From NCBI GenBank assembly GCA_000827265.1, contig KN834766.1:739061-803060 (forward strand): 64,000 nucleotides of DNA. The letters run 5' to 3'. Every line of letters starts with the position of its first letter. Within the stretch, counting starts at the first letter, position 1. This DNA comes from Collybiopsis luxurians FD-317 M1. Its lineage: Eukaryota > Basidiomycota > Agaricomycetes > Agaricales > Omphalotaceae. Position numbers and translations under genes: made by a program. Positions 1 to 12,077 of the stretch are shown here, in pieces. The notes beneath the pieces were generated by a model. The model saw nothing but the letters and a program-made list of their open reading frames with translations, searched no databases and was not told the origin of the DNA.

Positions 1-261
1 AAGAGGCTGAGAGACTATTGACGAAGGTGTGTTCTGAGCTTGCGCGTCTCGAATGATGCCTCAACTTAGATCGTACAGAATATTGCAGACCATGCGAGTA
101 TCCTTCGAGACAACCGAATGATTATTGACGGCCTCAAGAAAGCGATAGCGGAACAGAAGGAAGTGATGGCGAAACAGGAGGAAGCAATGGCGAAACAGAA
201 GGTGATTACGGCTAGCATGGAAGCAACACTAGCTGTTCTAGAAGCGGTTCAAGGAAATTAA
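1..261 (+). CDS. 3' part of small unrecognised helical-protein gene (copy a)
   Basis: The last two exons of a gene whose start lies left of the window. The penultimate exon ends at 26 (reading EAERLLTK). An intron covers 27-78, and the last exon 79-261 encodes a charged helical tail ending in AVLEAVQGN and a TAA stop. The tail matches the third exons of copies b and c, but carries an internal expansion of a short MAKQ-type repeat, so it is about 14 residues longer. No signal peptide or catalytic motif is visible in the family, and I do not recognise it. The repeated heptad-like Lys/Gln/Glu pattern suggests a coiled coil, which is inference. The 3' flank (to about 610) resembles the flanks of copies b, c and d, so coding and flanking DNA spread together. 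Confidence 0.6.
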
Positions 262-779
262 GGCTCAGGTAAGCTAAGAGACTAGCCTCATTCATTCATT
301 TCGAGCTGGGCTAAAAGCTAATTTTTCCGGTACTTATCTGCCAGTTGCGTCGCCGCAGAGTGAATTAACCATTTGATGATCAGAGTCGAGTTCGTTTTGC
401 TTTCCATTGCTGTGCAGCTGCATTTGTCTTTGCCTTCTGAATGTTGTACTTTCCTCATTGTTTTGTATCATGAAAGTTGTGCTCTCTATCTCACCCGCTC
501 TTGCGGTCATCAGTCCTTCAAAGAGCCTTGCGGTTGCCTCGTGTTGCAGTTTGTTCAGCTGATGTTCCGCGCTAAACACCCTGTCAAACGGGCGTCAAAT
601 CGATAATCCTGCATCCGTTATTATCGAAAATCGTCTTTGCAAGCATTCCTCCATTGAGAGGAAAGATAGTTTGATATTGATAACAGCATTGGTCGTGACA
701 GCATAGTGAAGAGGAATGATGTCAGGAGGAGCACAGAGAAGCCCGAAAAAGCGCCTCCGTCGATGCATTTTTGGATGAA

Positions 780-1560
780 TGCGGAAACGTTGGTCTGGGA
801 TAACAGACATTAAAGTCCGGTGCCTTCAATGTCTGGTCCATCTTCAAAAAGATGCCCTCCGTCCATTGACCAGCCTCTACCACCTGGCCAAAATGCCCGA
901 CCTGCTCTTTCACCAGGAATTCACCAAAGAATACCGACTCTCAATTTGCCTACACCATAAACTTGACCGCAGTCGTATTTGAACAGCATTCACACCAAAT
1001 TGTCAGCCCCCTCTACTCCTGTCCCTCCCTCCTCCATTGCCAAATCATTGCCATCCATCATCCTCCAAAACGCACACGACATCACAGCAGCGTCCACTCA
1101 AACGGTCTTCATTGCCGTTGTCAGTGGTCTCACACCTACTATAGCAGAACAGTATAGAGGGAACAAGATTCCTCTTTGAACCATAAACTCTGCGGAGAGC
1201 ATGGCGAGGGAGAATATCAAGATGTGAGATTGTTTTCGGAGAGTGTAGCGCTGAGGACACCGTCCTCTACATAGCGGTAGCGCAAGATGCGAGCTTATCG
1301 CGTCGGTTAGAGGATGTGAAGATGTATGCTAGTCGGGCGGTGGTGGCTGGGTCGCAGGCAATATTTAATCGGAGTACTCCGTTTAAGCCTGGGACGATGG
1401 AGTATGTTGCGTTGGAGCCTGTGAAAGGGAAGGGAAGGGGTAGAAGGGTCCGGATGGATGAGTGTTTTTTGTTGGGGTTTAGGGTTTGAGCTAACTTTCT
1501 TTCTTTGTAGGACCTACCTTTGTTTCGTCTGCTACAACAACACTGTTCTGGAATCCCATT
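780..1560 (+). pseudogene. Decayed gene relic, unrecognised family (relic 1)
   Basis: No continuous frame, but short stretches match two other places in the window: 9,640-10,560 and 13,735-14,130. The best conserved part reads VALEPVKGKG before a GT donor, then after a GTAG acceptor near 1,510 a block like TFVSSATTTLFWNP, which recurs with small changes in the other copies. Stop codons and frame changes interrupt the upstream part. It looks like the remains of a multi-exon gene present in at least three copies. No function can be assigned. The rest of 262-2,392 is the 3' flank of copy a and spacer with no supportable gene. Confidence 0.35.
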
Positions 1561-2392
1561 AAGAGAAACAAAACTCGCATCGGTGTATCGTCTTCTGGTA
1601 TAGTGATGTGAGAGGGAGTTAGGGCGAAAGACTTACGGGGTGGATTAAGCGGTTGCGAGATAGAAATCTTAGCAGGGGTGCTGGTGCTGTGGGAAAGGGA
1701 GGTGTAGGAACTGCGGCTGCGGCCAGGCAAGGTTTAGGAGATGCAGGGCAGGATGGTCAAGGTCTGGGCTTGGAACAAGGAGCTGGAACTGGAGGGCAAT
1801 GAGAATGTGAATGAAAATGGGCAGCAGAAACTGTATCTTTTCAAGAAGTTGAGAACATCGACTGAGACATTGGAGCCCAGGTTTCCAAAATTGACAAGGG
1901 TTATTGGGAGATAAGCGGGTACATGAGGTACGAGTACTAGTAAGTAGATACCATTTAGATAGTCATTTAACTAGCTTGGCACGTATATTGTCTCTTTTTT
2001 CTCCTCCCTTGAAAATGATGTGAAGATGCCGTCCGGTGGTTTTCAAAGTAATGGCGGTGAATTAGCCTGAGCGATCCTTCTCGAACAGCGGCCATCTCTG
2101 CACTTCTTATGTCTTATCATTACCTGGGATTGACTCCGTGCGGTCTTACTCGAGGCATTGCGCAGTGGGCAGAAAATGAGAGCGCAATAGTTGTGGGTCC
2201 TTGTAGGTCCAGGTCCTAATACAGAGGGTACCTGGGTACAGCCACTGTGATTTTTCATCAGAATTGTTCCCATCAACCCTGCGTCAACGCTCGTTCAATA
2301 CATTTTGACATCATGATACTTTGTCACTCGTCACCGGTGACAAAATCACAGCATGTCTCCCACCAACCACCACCTGCAAAATTTTGAAAGTT

Positions 2393-2848
2393 ATGTCAAG
2401 CCAATCTTCTCCGTCAAATGTAAGTGTTCGTAGGTCTATTTCAATCGAGAAATGGTTTTTAAACTGGTTTACTTCCACAGAGCACCTATGAGCCAGATTT
2501 TGCGCGGCCTCCTCCGACTCTGGGTCAAGTCGCTCAAACAAGCCAGGCCATCTTGCAAAATGTTGTTGCGCTCAACTCAGGAACCTATACGACAGCTGTT
2601 GCTTCAGTCATAGTTCAAGAAGAGACTGAGCAGCTTTTGCGAAAGGTATGAAGTTATTTCGTTTATACTCGTCGAGTTCTGCTGTTTTTGACTTGGGTTG
2701 TATACAGAATGTCGTCGACCATGCAATGATCCTTCGGGACCATAAGGGAGCTATCGAAGACATAAAGAAAATGATAGCGAGACAGAAGGAAGTCACGGCT
2801 AGTTTGGAAGCGGCCCTTGCTGTTCTCGAAGCCGTTCATGGTGATTAG
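2393..2848 (+). CDS. Small unrecognised helical protein (copy b, 110 aa)
   Basis: Three exons: 2393-2419, 2481-2645 and 2708-2848. The start was chosen because an ATG nine codons before the donor is conserved in copies b, c, d and their duplicates, and it is the only frame that joins to exon 2. An upstream ATG in another frame (2353) gives a stop after splicing. The protein begins MSSQSSPSN, continues through a Pro-rich linker (PPPTLGQV) and a conserved block SVIVQEETEQ, and ends in a charged helix (NVVDHAMILRDH ... AVLEAVHGD). There is no signal peptide, membrane segment or known motif. It is probably a small cytosolic coiled-coil protein (inference), and the family is not recognised. Confidence 0.65.
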
Positions 2849-5432
2849 GGCTCAGGTGAACCGTTAACGACGTGGTTTTCAACTTGAGCTTGGATTACTA
2901 AAACTTTTCTTTGCCAGTCTCATCACATCACTGCTGAATGAACTGAACGTCGATACTCAGAGTCGGATTTACTTGCTGTCACTTTGCTTTCCTCGCTGTG
3001 TATCTCTCTCTGCTATCTCGTTGCTCTCCCAACCATGTACATCAGTTATGCAATCTTTACACCCAAATATGCGCACCGTAGTCTTTCGAAGCTGTAGAGC
3101 TGACCGCACGGTCTCGCAGTTGCCACGTATGCGCAGCCTCGCGGTTACAACGTGTTTGCCAAAATACACGTAAGCATCAAAGGATCCGGCGCTGCACACC
3201 CTGTCAAACGGGCGTCAAATCTATAATCTGTCCTTTATCTGCGTCGAAAATCATCTTTACAGGCTTTTTCTTTTTTCAATTGCGAAGGCGGAGAGACATC
3301 TGATTTAACACTGTCCCGGCGGCATTCTGTATTCTGATTTGGTCACCTGGCCCCTGATGGTCTCAGCTATCCAGCTCAACGATAGGCATTTTGAATGAGC
3401 GCAGAATGAGCCTCGGAGACTGGCCGTTGCTGATGCTGATCAGAAGATGAGGAGTATCAGTGCCATACTAAGTCTACAATCGAAATGAGAAAGGACATTG
3501 TCACCCCCAATCCTCACGCGTACTTTGCTTCAAAATGGGCGGGAACTAGTAGTCACTTCGACTATCTTCATCACTTCTTTCGGCAGCCCATACTCCGATC
3601 TTAAACGACAGCTGTTCGTGGTTTGTAAGAGGAAAGAATCAAGAGGTGAAAGGATTAAGAGGAATGCAGCGAAAGATCAGGTTAAATCCAAGACTGGCTG
3701 TGTTTGGTAGATTACCGACAAGTATAGCAGATGATTCGAGTTTCACAGGTGAGTTGTAGGACATGAAGATAGATCCACGGCATTGGCCCCCTTAGGACAC
3801 TGTAGACCTGGTGGGCGATGGTATAACTGTGCGTGTGGTACATGTAGGCCCAGTGGAAAAAGAGACCTGAAAATGTAGCGATTTCATATCACAAGAATCT
3901 TACACTACCGATGCAGGACTTACCGATGAATACACAAACAAGAACTGAGGGTTGGGGAGCTCGAGCGAAGCTCGACAAGCCGCGGTTGAGTCACGCCACT
4001 GGACTCCCGTCAGTATTGAAGTGTGTTCTAAGCATATCTACGCCTAATCTCTATACCCATACTACGTATATTGTTGGTCTGTAAGCAGCTGAATTATTAC
4101 TCACTGCTTGGGGCATTACACATTTCAGGTAAGAAGCAATCAAGGTCTTCCCGTAAATTTCGCCCGGATCATTGAATAGTTGAGAGCAGAGTACATTATG
4201 GTGAACTGGTTGTTCGGGAATCGGTCCTGGACCAATAAAACAAATATCCTATCCTATCCATCCAGGTTTGCTTATTTTTCGATTTGCTCATTGAGGCCAA
4301 TCTAATACCGCAATTTTCAAGTAAGGTTTAATCGATGATCTGGTGGCACTTCGAATTCGCAACTTGTTGTTCAAGTATTGAGGGCCACATTGTCGGTGCG
4401 CATAGAAGTTCCAAGCAAGGTTCATTTATGATCAAAAGGCCCTTTACATCCGGAACTTGCTGTACCAGTATCAAGGGCCATCTCCGGCTTGCGAAGAACC
4501 ATCGTACTAGTGGATGGAAGACAGCTTCCTTGGGTGGCAGTCAGGATCTTAAACAATCCACATGAAAACTAGCACAACAGTCGGAGTTCCCCTTACTTAG
4601 GAAGACTCTGTAGTACCTTTCAAGACAAATTCACCCTGCGCTCAGCATCTCATGGAGCATCCATAACAGGTTGCCCAGATGTTGGCGAAGCTCTCTGAAA
4701 TTACGTTCGTCGTACCTTACTTAGGAGCTTTCCGTATTCCTGGAACTAACTACTAATTACTATCTGCAGAACATTCGCTACAACGGTTGACGCAGCTATA
4801 TTGTTGAAGAGTGGTAAGATCTATTTCGATATGTTCAATGCCATGGATTGGTATTAATGATGTCAATGTGTGGGGGTCGATGTACTAGTCGTTAAGAAGA
4901 AAGACCTTGAAAAACCACACCATCCGAAGAGCGTACCTCGAGATTTGAGATGACGATCGTCATTGTCCACTTAACTCCAACAGTCTTGAATCAGCTACTT
5001 AGAAATGAATTGTAGCGCCTCAGGTAAAATTTTGAATCCAGAATGTATAGCTTACCGTGTCTCATTGACACTGTCTTAGTAATGTTCAAACTGTAAAGCA
5101 ACGCTGTTCCGTTCCGAGTTGTGAAGATTCCAAGATCGAAGACATATAGAGACAACCTCATTTCGAGGCCAAACTACCGGTGAAATCCTACCCTAGGTGC
5201 ACCCTGTCTACCTCGTGGGTGAACACATTAATTTACGCCCTCTAGATGGGGCGTTGCTTTTCACAGAAGCTTTCTAAAATCTCTGTACTCGGCTCATGAG
5301 TACTAAAGATGTGTTTGTCGGCACATCTGGGGACCCTTTGCAAATGTTACTGAAGATATCTCATGCCAGGGACAAGGCCCCACGTACCGCAGAGTTTAAA
5401 AGAAACTTGAAAACTCTGAATCCCCATCCAAG
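2849..5432. other. Spacer without a supportable gene
   Basis: The first 400 bases are the repeated 3' flank of the small family, including the block at about 3,195-3,225 that also follows copies a, c and d. From about 3,790 the sequence matches 15,669 onward. It probably holds the promoter and leader of the ARD-like gene. A 75-codon frame at 5296 overlaps the ARD-like start in another frame. It is also open in the duplicate at 17,271, but it has no recognisable content. Confidence 0.5.
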
Positions 5433-6125
5433 ATGGCCTTTCGTGCATATGTACTTCAGAATGATGTCTCCGTCGATTTATCTCGTCCAGTCACCATTGA
5501 AGAACTTTCCGCATTGGGATTGAAGGTAGTAACCTTCAACGACAGTCAAGACCCTGAACAAGCTGCACAAAAATTAGTCCAAGAATGGGGATACCCTCTG
5601 GAAAAGAAGGACTGCGTAGCACCTTTCGACCTTCGTCAGGACGCGGTTAATTCTCCTGAGGTAAAGATATTATATCTCTCAAATACGCCTGATATGCATT
5701 CCTACTGACAGATTTCTAACCTCCTCGTCCAACTGGTTCAGTTGATTGAAAATCCGTAAGCTCAATATTCTTACGGGCTAACTTCTAGATTCTTACAAGC
5801 TCTGACAATTGCTGTTGCTTGTAGAACATTTGCTCTTCCAGTCGAGGTAGCTGCATTTGTATCTCACAGTAGCATGTATTTGGACGTCGAAGGTACGGTT
5901 AAGGAAATCAAAGATTATGGAACATCAATAATATCTCGGAACCATTCAGATATCAAGTCAAAGAGGTGGATCCGCATCTACCTCGGTCCTGGACAATTAT
6001 ACCGCTTATCTGCAGGACTCAAGTTTAGGGTCCTTCTGACTGACCAGAACAGGAATCACGTCGGAACGGTGTTCTGCAAGGTTCGTGAAAATTTGACTAT
6101 TCTCTCCCCGGATTGCAATAATTGA
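5433..6125 (+). CDS. Acireductone dioxygenase-like cupin lacking metal ligands (copy 1, 190 aa)
   Basis: Three exons: 5433-5660, 5712-5755 and 5825-6125. The protein follows the acireductone dioxygenase (ARD) fold from end to end. The start MAFRAYVLQND and SRPVTIEELSALGLKV match the ARD N-terminus, YLDVEG matches the ARD GYFDVRD strand, and WIRIYLGPGQ with SAGLKFRV matches the ARD WIRI..GD and PAGIYHRF region. ARD enzymes of the methionine salvage pathway bind Fe or Ni through His-x-His-x3-Glu plus a later His. Here the aligned residues are Thr, Ala and Glu, and the late His is Phe, so three of four ligands are gone. The protein is probably catalytically dead, and its role is unknown. The frame is intact with clean splice sites, and the near-identical duplicate at 17,408 is also open, so both are probably maintained genes rather than pseudogenes. 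Confidence 0.75.
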
Positions 6126-7823
6126 TTCCCACTCCAGAACGGAATATCCAGTGTAGTAGGGATCATTCCGGAAAAAGATCTTGATAATCATGCCGCTCGT
6201 CAAGCATATCTTAACAGCATTGAGATGGTTTGAGATGAGGATTTTCATTCCTCTACATGACTCAGAGTTGGAATGATCAGTTACTCGGGGACCAACAAAA
6301 GAAAAAAAAAACAACAGAGCACTAGTAGTAGGTGGAATTTGTTAGCTTTGCAATACGAGTTATCTTCTAAGTTCATGGCATGATAACTTGAAGCTCCGTC
6401 CAATTCTAAGTTAGGAAGTTCTTGCCGGCTCTAAAAAGAATCTATCTATGGGCCCTGGGAAAAGACTTCAGGAAGATCAATTGCCCTCAATATTCCAAGA
6501 TTGTCTGACTCTCGATTCCAGTATTACAAAAGGCTGCTGCCCGAACCCTTTTCAATGTAAGTACTTAGTTGTGGCCTGCAGCCGCCTGGGCGGAAATTCT
6601 GGACCTGGGTTGTTGACAGTTTGCTGTGTGCCTGGGATTATAAAGTGTGCTCTTCACCTGTGTTGAGGTGACGACGAGGGGATAAGAAAGTGGGTATGTT
6701 AATGTTCTACTAGCTTTGTATACCTCCTTTTTTTCCCTTCATATTTGACTTGCACACTTTTACTCGAGGAGAGCAAGTCTCGTCCTTGTGCTTATAGGTC
6801 TCTAGTAGTATAATTTATCTGTAATGGAATGCAATCACATACATGGCCTTTACATTTCAGTGTATACTGAGAAGGCCCTTATTTTACACTCATAAGTTTC
6901 ATGCTGGCGTCTTGACTCTTGTCCAGTTGCCAAATATTCTCCCGGACTTTTTGCCTTTGTTTCGTGACGCTGTCATGTAGGTAGATGTCTGGTATTGCCT
7001 TCACAGCTCAATAGACGGTTCAGCGATAGTCCAAAGATTCATTATGGATTTGAGTGGATTTATTGACTAACGACATAAAGGCCATACCTACGCCTGAGTG
7101 TCTGCGTTCAGACTTTTGAGAGTTGTTCAATGAGAGTGTAAAAGGTAGTGGTTAGATCTAAGCCATCGTGTGTGCGTACGGAGTCGTAGAAAGTAATGAA
7201 AGGTTTTGTCTTTGAAGACACTTTCTGTGTATTGTAATGACGATGAATCCTAATTCTTTCACTTGAAGTCTTCTCTGGGGGTGGGTATGCCAAGTTGCTA
7301 CAGTATGTCTTTTGTGCGAGTCTATTCTGAATATAGAGTATACGTTTGGAGTATCATAGACTCGGATTACAGCTATTTGTTTATTTCTAGCATTATTTTC
7401 GAAAAACGCACCTTAATGATGGTGTTTACAGCCAAATAAACATGCTATTCATTGCTCCACCGACGCCGGGACAACCTTACATTTGGCGGCATTCTCGTGA
7501 AGCAATGAATTGATAGTTTGTTTAAATTTATATGTAAACACGATCACTGAGGCGCGATTTTTGAAAACTATGCTACAAATAAACAAACAGCTGTAATACA
7601 CTTACGAGCGGCCTCCAGTTTTAAGCGGGTCCAGTCCAAATCGGGAGAAGCATAGCCACTGATGTACGCAATATAAAGATAACTGATCCGTCGACGCGTC
7701 GACGTTGACGGAGATCCGTCCGGCGTCCACGGAAATGCCGTGCGTGAAAATGTTTCTCGTGGCAATTGGCAAATCATCACAGTATGTCTTCCACCAACCA
7801 CGACGAGCAATTTTTGGGAAAAT
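6126..7823. other. Spacer, duplicated, no gene supported
   Basis: Downstream of the ARD-like gene there is AT-rich sequence, duplicated at 18,098-19,722 with small indels. Frames on both strands are short, interrupted and not shared with the duplicate. The last part presumably holds the promoter of copy c. Confidence 0.5.
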
Positions 7824-8266
7824 ATGTCCAACCAGCTCTTACCGTCGAATGTAAGTCTTTTAAGGCCATTTCGATTGAGAATTGGTTTTCAAACTTGACT
7901 GATTTCACAGAGCACCTCCGAGTGGGATATCCAGCCCCCTCCGACCCTCGTTCAGGTCGCTGAAAGAGACCAAGCCATCCTCCGCAACGTCATTACGCTC
8001 AATTCAGGAGCGTCTAGGACAACTGTCTCCTCTGTTATAGTTCAAGAGGAGACTGAGGTGCTCTTGAAGGAGGTGTGTATCGTGTTCGAGAGTTTTGAGT
8101 GGTATCTCTTAACAGATATATGCAGAATGTCGCTAAACATGCGATGATCCTCAGGGACCACAAGAGGGTCGTTGCAGATCTGAAGGAAGCGATTGCGAGA
8201 CAGAAGGAAGGGTTGGCTAGTATGGAAGCCGCGCTCGCCGTTCTCGAAGCGGTTCAAGGAAATTAG
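7824..8266 (+). CDS. Small unrecognised helical protein (copy c, 109 aa)
   Basis: Exons 7824-7850, 7911-8072 and 8126-8266, the same three-exon layout with a 27-nt first exon as copy b. The protein begins MSNQLLPSN, keeps PPPTLVQV and SVIVQEETEV, and ends AVLEAVQGN. The duplicate at 19,723 has the same exon lengths and only a few differences. An upstream ATG at 7781 is in a frame that does not splice to an open exon 2. No domain recognised; the C-terminal third is a charged amphipathic helix. Confidence 0.7.
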
Positions 8267-8450
8267 GACACAGTCTCGACTCTCGTCTCCTTACCAGATG
8301 GATGGCCAGAGTCAGATTGTTTTTATTGCTTTGTCTTGCTCTGATATCGCAATGCTCTCGCTCTTTTGTACTACTTGTGTCCTCATTGTTCTGTAAAGAA
8401 TTTTACTGTCCGTTCGTCTTACCCACTCTTGCGGTCGTCAGTCCCCCAAG

Positions 8451-8510
8451 GCTGTAGAGCTGTAGAGCTGTAGAGCTGTAGGGCAAAGCTGTAAAGCAAA
8501 GCTGTAGAGG
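8451..8510 (+). repeat. Short tandem repeat (AGCTGTAG-type)
   Basis: About six imperfect copies of a 9-10 base unit (GCTGTAGAG, some interrupted by GCAAA) in the 3' flank of copy c. The duplicated unit has the same array with a different copy arrangement at 20,348-20,406, so the array has changed since duplication. Confidence 0.7.
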
Positions 8511-8773
8511 ACCCTCGTGTTTTGATTCTGACGTCAGCGTGTTCTATTTGAGTTCTATCCTTTCGAGGACATGTACGAACCGCAAATACACGAAAGGATC
8601 ACGCTTCAAGCATCTTCAGGCGTCAAATCTTCAAAGGTTCTAGTAAAATAAGTGGCGTTCAGCCTCAGCGAAAAGTTTATATTACGTAATTGTATCCGCG
8701 GCACGTCGGCCTCACTTCGGAGTCAGCGCCAGCATGTCTTTCGCTAACCATCACCAGCAATTTTGGGGAAACC

Positions 8774-9170
8774 ATGTCCAGCCAACACCTGTCATCAAAT
8801 GTAGGTCTTTTCTGCCTTTTTAAATGAGTATATTATCAACTCGTTGTGTATCACAGAACACTTCTGCTGCTGATTCGAATAATCCTGGCGCTCTTGAGAA
8901 TGAGGGTGTAACTGCGGTCGTGAGCCAAGAGGGAAATGAGAAGCTTTTACCAAAGGTGTGGCTTGATTTGCTTCATTCATCTTCCATCTTGAACCGTGTG
9001 CAGTGTCACTGACCATCCAATGACTCACTAGGATCGCAAGAGGGCCATTGAGGATTTTAAGAAAGCCATAGCGAGACAGAGGGAGATCCTGGCTAGTATG
9101 GAAACCTCCTTAGCTGTACTAGAAGCTCTTTATGAGAATCAGGGTACAAGTAAGTTGCTAGCGTTCGGTT
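8774..9170 (+). pseudogene. Degenerate member of small helical family (copy d)
   Basis: Exon 1 (8774-8800, MSSQHLSSN) and exon 2 (8857-8955) are open, but exon 2 is shorter and diverged. At the third-exon acceptor (9003) two bases present in the other copies are missing. Translation therefore stops at 9010-9012, two codons into the exon. The relic helix frame downstream also has an in-frame TAG (about 9,031) before the recognisable RKRAIEDFKKAIARQ and AVLEAL stretch. The duplicate copy d' shares the two-base loss but lacks the TAG. A truncated product of about 44 residues could still be made. Confidence 0.55.
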
Positions 9171-9639
9171 CATTCGAGTCAACCTAAACTTCTTATCAGT
9201 CTTAACTGATTAACCAACCGTGAATCCTTAGGCCTTACGGTCGAATTCGTTTCTAGGCGGTCTTGTTACTCTGCCTTTTTCTTTGCTATCTATATGCCCT
9301 CATAGTCATGTATCTTCTGCTGTGAAGAATTCTTCTTCATCTCGCCTATTCCTACGATCCTCGCTCCTTCAACAACTTGAGGCTCATGATAATTCAGCGT
9401 TCGTACGTGTGTATTTTCGGTTTCCCGAATCTCAATTGCCAGCCTATCCTACTCAACATCTATCTCCCGCATCGCTACTTGACTCGTTTCATATTAGATG
9501 CTTCCGCGTTGGGCTTTTGATTTCCTGCTTGCTTGCCCGAGACCAAATGTAAACACCTGTCTAACGGGCGTCAAATCCAAGAACCATTCTTGTCGTTGAG
9601 CATTGTTTTTACGAGCATTCTTCCATTTACATAAAGGAA

Positions 9640-10560
9640 ATGCTCAAGCAGTCAGTTAGGGGGATAATGGACGTTGCATAGCTCTTAGAAATTCTGCCTC
9701 CTACAAAAATGTCTTTCCCAACATCGACGCGACACTTCCACACGGATTTGATACCTATCTTCGTCTTTCAGGAGTATTCACAGCCCTATGTCGTGGAAGA
9801 AAAATATGCTGCGAAACCTCCGGCGGAACTTCGATGCTCCAGAACGCGAATCCACCCGCCACCTAACCGAAAAAAACCATGACGCCTCCAACGTTCGGTC
9901 CATCATCGAAAACAACATCACGCGCAAAGACGGCCTCCATTCGGTCTACCAACCTCTACCAAATGCCCAACGTGTCCCTCCATCGATGATTCATCGAGGA
10001 CTATATCGAGCCCTGGCTCGCCGACATCACCAACTTGAACGAGCTCATCATCGGATAGTGCTCTCACCGAATCAGAAGCCTCCCCTATTCCCACCCCTCC
10101 CTACTCCCACTCCTTCCTCCTCCACTCCCAAATCTTCTCCACTCCCCCAACCGGGCATTGTCCTTCAAAAGGCGCGCGCGACATCACCGTGCGCACCCAA
10201 AATGTCTTCATCGCTTCCTTCCGTGATCCCACTTTACCCTCCCGGAAAAATCCAAGGGGGATAAGATGCCTGTTTAACACACACACCTCTGCAGAGGCGT
10301 CAAGAGGGAGATCATTAAGCCGAGTGTGGCGGAGATGAGGTTGTGTCCTTGGAGTGTTTCATTGGAGAGGCCTGGGACGACGGAGTACGTTGCATTGGAG
10401 CCTGTGAAGGGGAAGGGGGTTCGGAGGGGGTAAGTTTTTTTGTTGGGGCTTAGGCTATGAGCTAGCTACTTTTCTTGTTAGGAATTACCTTTGTTTCATC
10501 TGCTACACCAACACTCTTCTCGAATTCAATTATGAGAAACATAACTCGCATCGGCGTGTC
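9640..10560 (+). pseudogene. Decayed gene relic (relic 2)
   Basis: A second copy of the relic family. It includes a 158-codon frame at 9788-10264 that is Pro/Ser-rich in its second half. The part at 10,380-10,435 repeats the VALEPVKGKG block, and 10,480-10,560 repeats the TFVSSATPTLF block after a TTAG acceptor. Reading frames are broken relative to the other copies, so no product is proposed. The fact that all three copies are damaged in different ways suggests relaxed constraint. Confidence 0.35.
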
Positions 10561-12077
10561 GTCCGTTAGTCATTCATCCCTCCAGTCTAGAGTAAACTTA
10601 TTATTTGTCGTTTTTAGCAACACTCTCATAGATCAGCATGAAAAGGAAATCATTCGGCGCTGAGCTCCCACTTCTTACTGATTCGATATTCAAGTTGAAA
10701 AAATAAATAGTTCATTTTACCTCTCACCTACCAGCCATCGTCAAGAATAATGTTCGAATGTTTACACAATGGCTATCCCCCGATCCCATTTGAACTGGCT
10801 CCGGATTGACGTCGTTTTCTTTTGGCCAGCTTTCGGATGCATTTTCATTTGCAGTACTAAATCTTCCGTAATCCAGATGAAGTCGTCTATACAACATACC
10901 GAGCAACTGATGCTGATTTGCCAATCTGCCACTGTGCTCTTTGCCTCGTTCGATGTTGCCTGTCGCAGCACTGAGATATATTCTTCCCAGCAGTTCTGAC
11001 CAGCCGACGGAGGTGAGGTAATAATCCTCAGAATTTTGCTTTCCTCTCCCAGACTGCAGCAAGGAAGTTCGTTCTATTACACAGTATGGTCCACGATCTG
11101 AACGTCGGAAGCGGCGAGTAGTTCAATTTAATTTTCGCTGGATTTTTTCTAGAAGTCCATATCGCGATCAAGTCCGTCGTTTGGTACGCACATCGAGCCA
11201 GTTCAGGTACGATTCAAAGTGCGACTCTACCTTTACTGTATAATGAGGTTTCTTACTTCTAGCTTCAGGTCAATTACATACAGCGCTTTGACATCATCCG
11301 ACCCTATTACACTCCGCATGCCTTAACGCGAGACTAATCTACATATCGGGAGTTTTGAGCTTTTGTCAGGAATGCTGCATTGAAGGAATGTGTTGAAACG
11401 GAGGAATAGAGACTAACATGTTTATTCGAATCTGGTGGTATTTCCGACATTCGCTCAGAATGGCACTTTCACAGGTTGGCAATGGATCATGAGGGTCTGG
11501 GCCCAGGATTTATTCGGAAAATCGGACATGGTGCTAACAGCTCCACAGGCCGCAGGGCCCGGGATCGCCGGATCTTAAGCTGGACACCTCGAGCTCGATT
11601 TCGATCCCGTCAAAAATGTCCTTAGAGTGGCGGACAGCGGCGAGGCAACATAGATTTGCGTTGCTCCGTGATAAAGCATTCGGACCTCAGGCCCCTCCGT
11701 TTTGTGTTCACGAACGGGTGCTATATGGTATTCCTTTTGAGAGTTTCTTTCGCTCAGTGTTTTTTTGCAGTTTTGCTTACCAGGCTGGGTATCTATATAC
11801 ACCCTTCAACTGACTTCTAGGTACTACTCGGAAAAGCTACTAACGCTCGAGTGAGAGCATATTCTAGACCCCAGTCTCCGACTCGAGCTGTCTCAGTGTC
11901 TTCTGGTGTCGCGCTCGAATTCTAGTGTATTTTGGAGCATCAGAGAAGCGCATCCTTCATCCGGTCTGCTGTGAGTGGTCTTTGTTCCGATACAATCACT
12001 CTCCTGCACTTCTGCACTCACTGGCATGGCTCTTGAATCCGTTGCAAATGCGAGAACCAAACGGTAAGAAAGATGAG
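10561..12077. other. Spacer and upstream region of first SC15-like gene
   Basis: 10,770-11,260 matches 21,440-21,760. 11,600-12,070 matches 22,110-22,610, and its last part also matches 24,480-24,720 and 26,510-26,750, the regions ahead of the other three SC15-like genes. This shared upstream block is a good candidate for common control of the four genes. No gene is supported. Confidence 0.5.

Noticed and set aside
5296..5523. 75-codon frame overlapping the ARD-like start
   Set aside because: Open in both duplicates, but it overlaps the ARD-like frame, has no recognisable content and is explained by recent duplication.
7766..7963. Frame starting MANHHSMSSTNHDEQF upstream of copy c
   Set aside because: It reads through the intron. 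After splicing, this frame gives a stop or the wrong frame, whereas the ATG nine codons before the donor joins correctly in all family members.
9788..10264. 158-codon Pro/Ser-rich frame
   Set aside because: The paralogous stretches at 780-1,440 and 13,735-14,000 do not keep this frame, so it is treated as part of a decayed relic.
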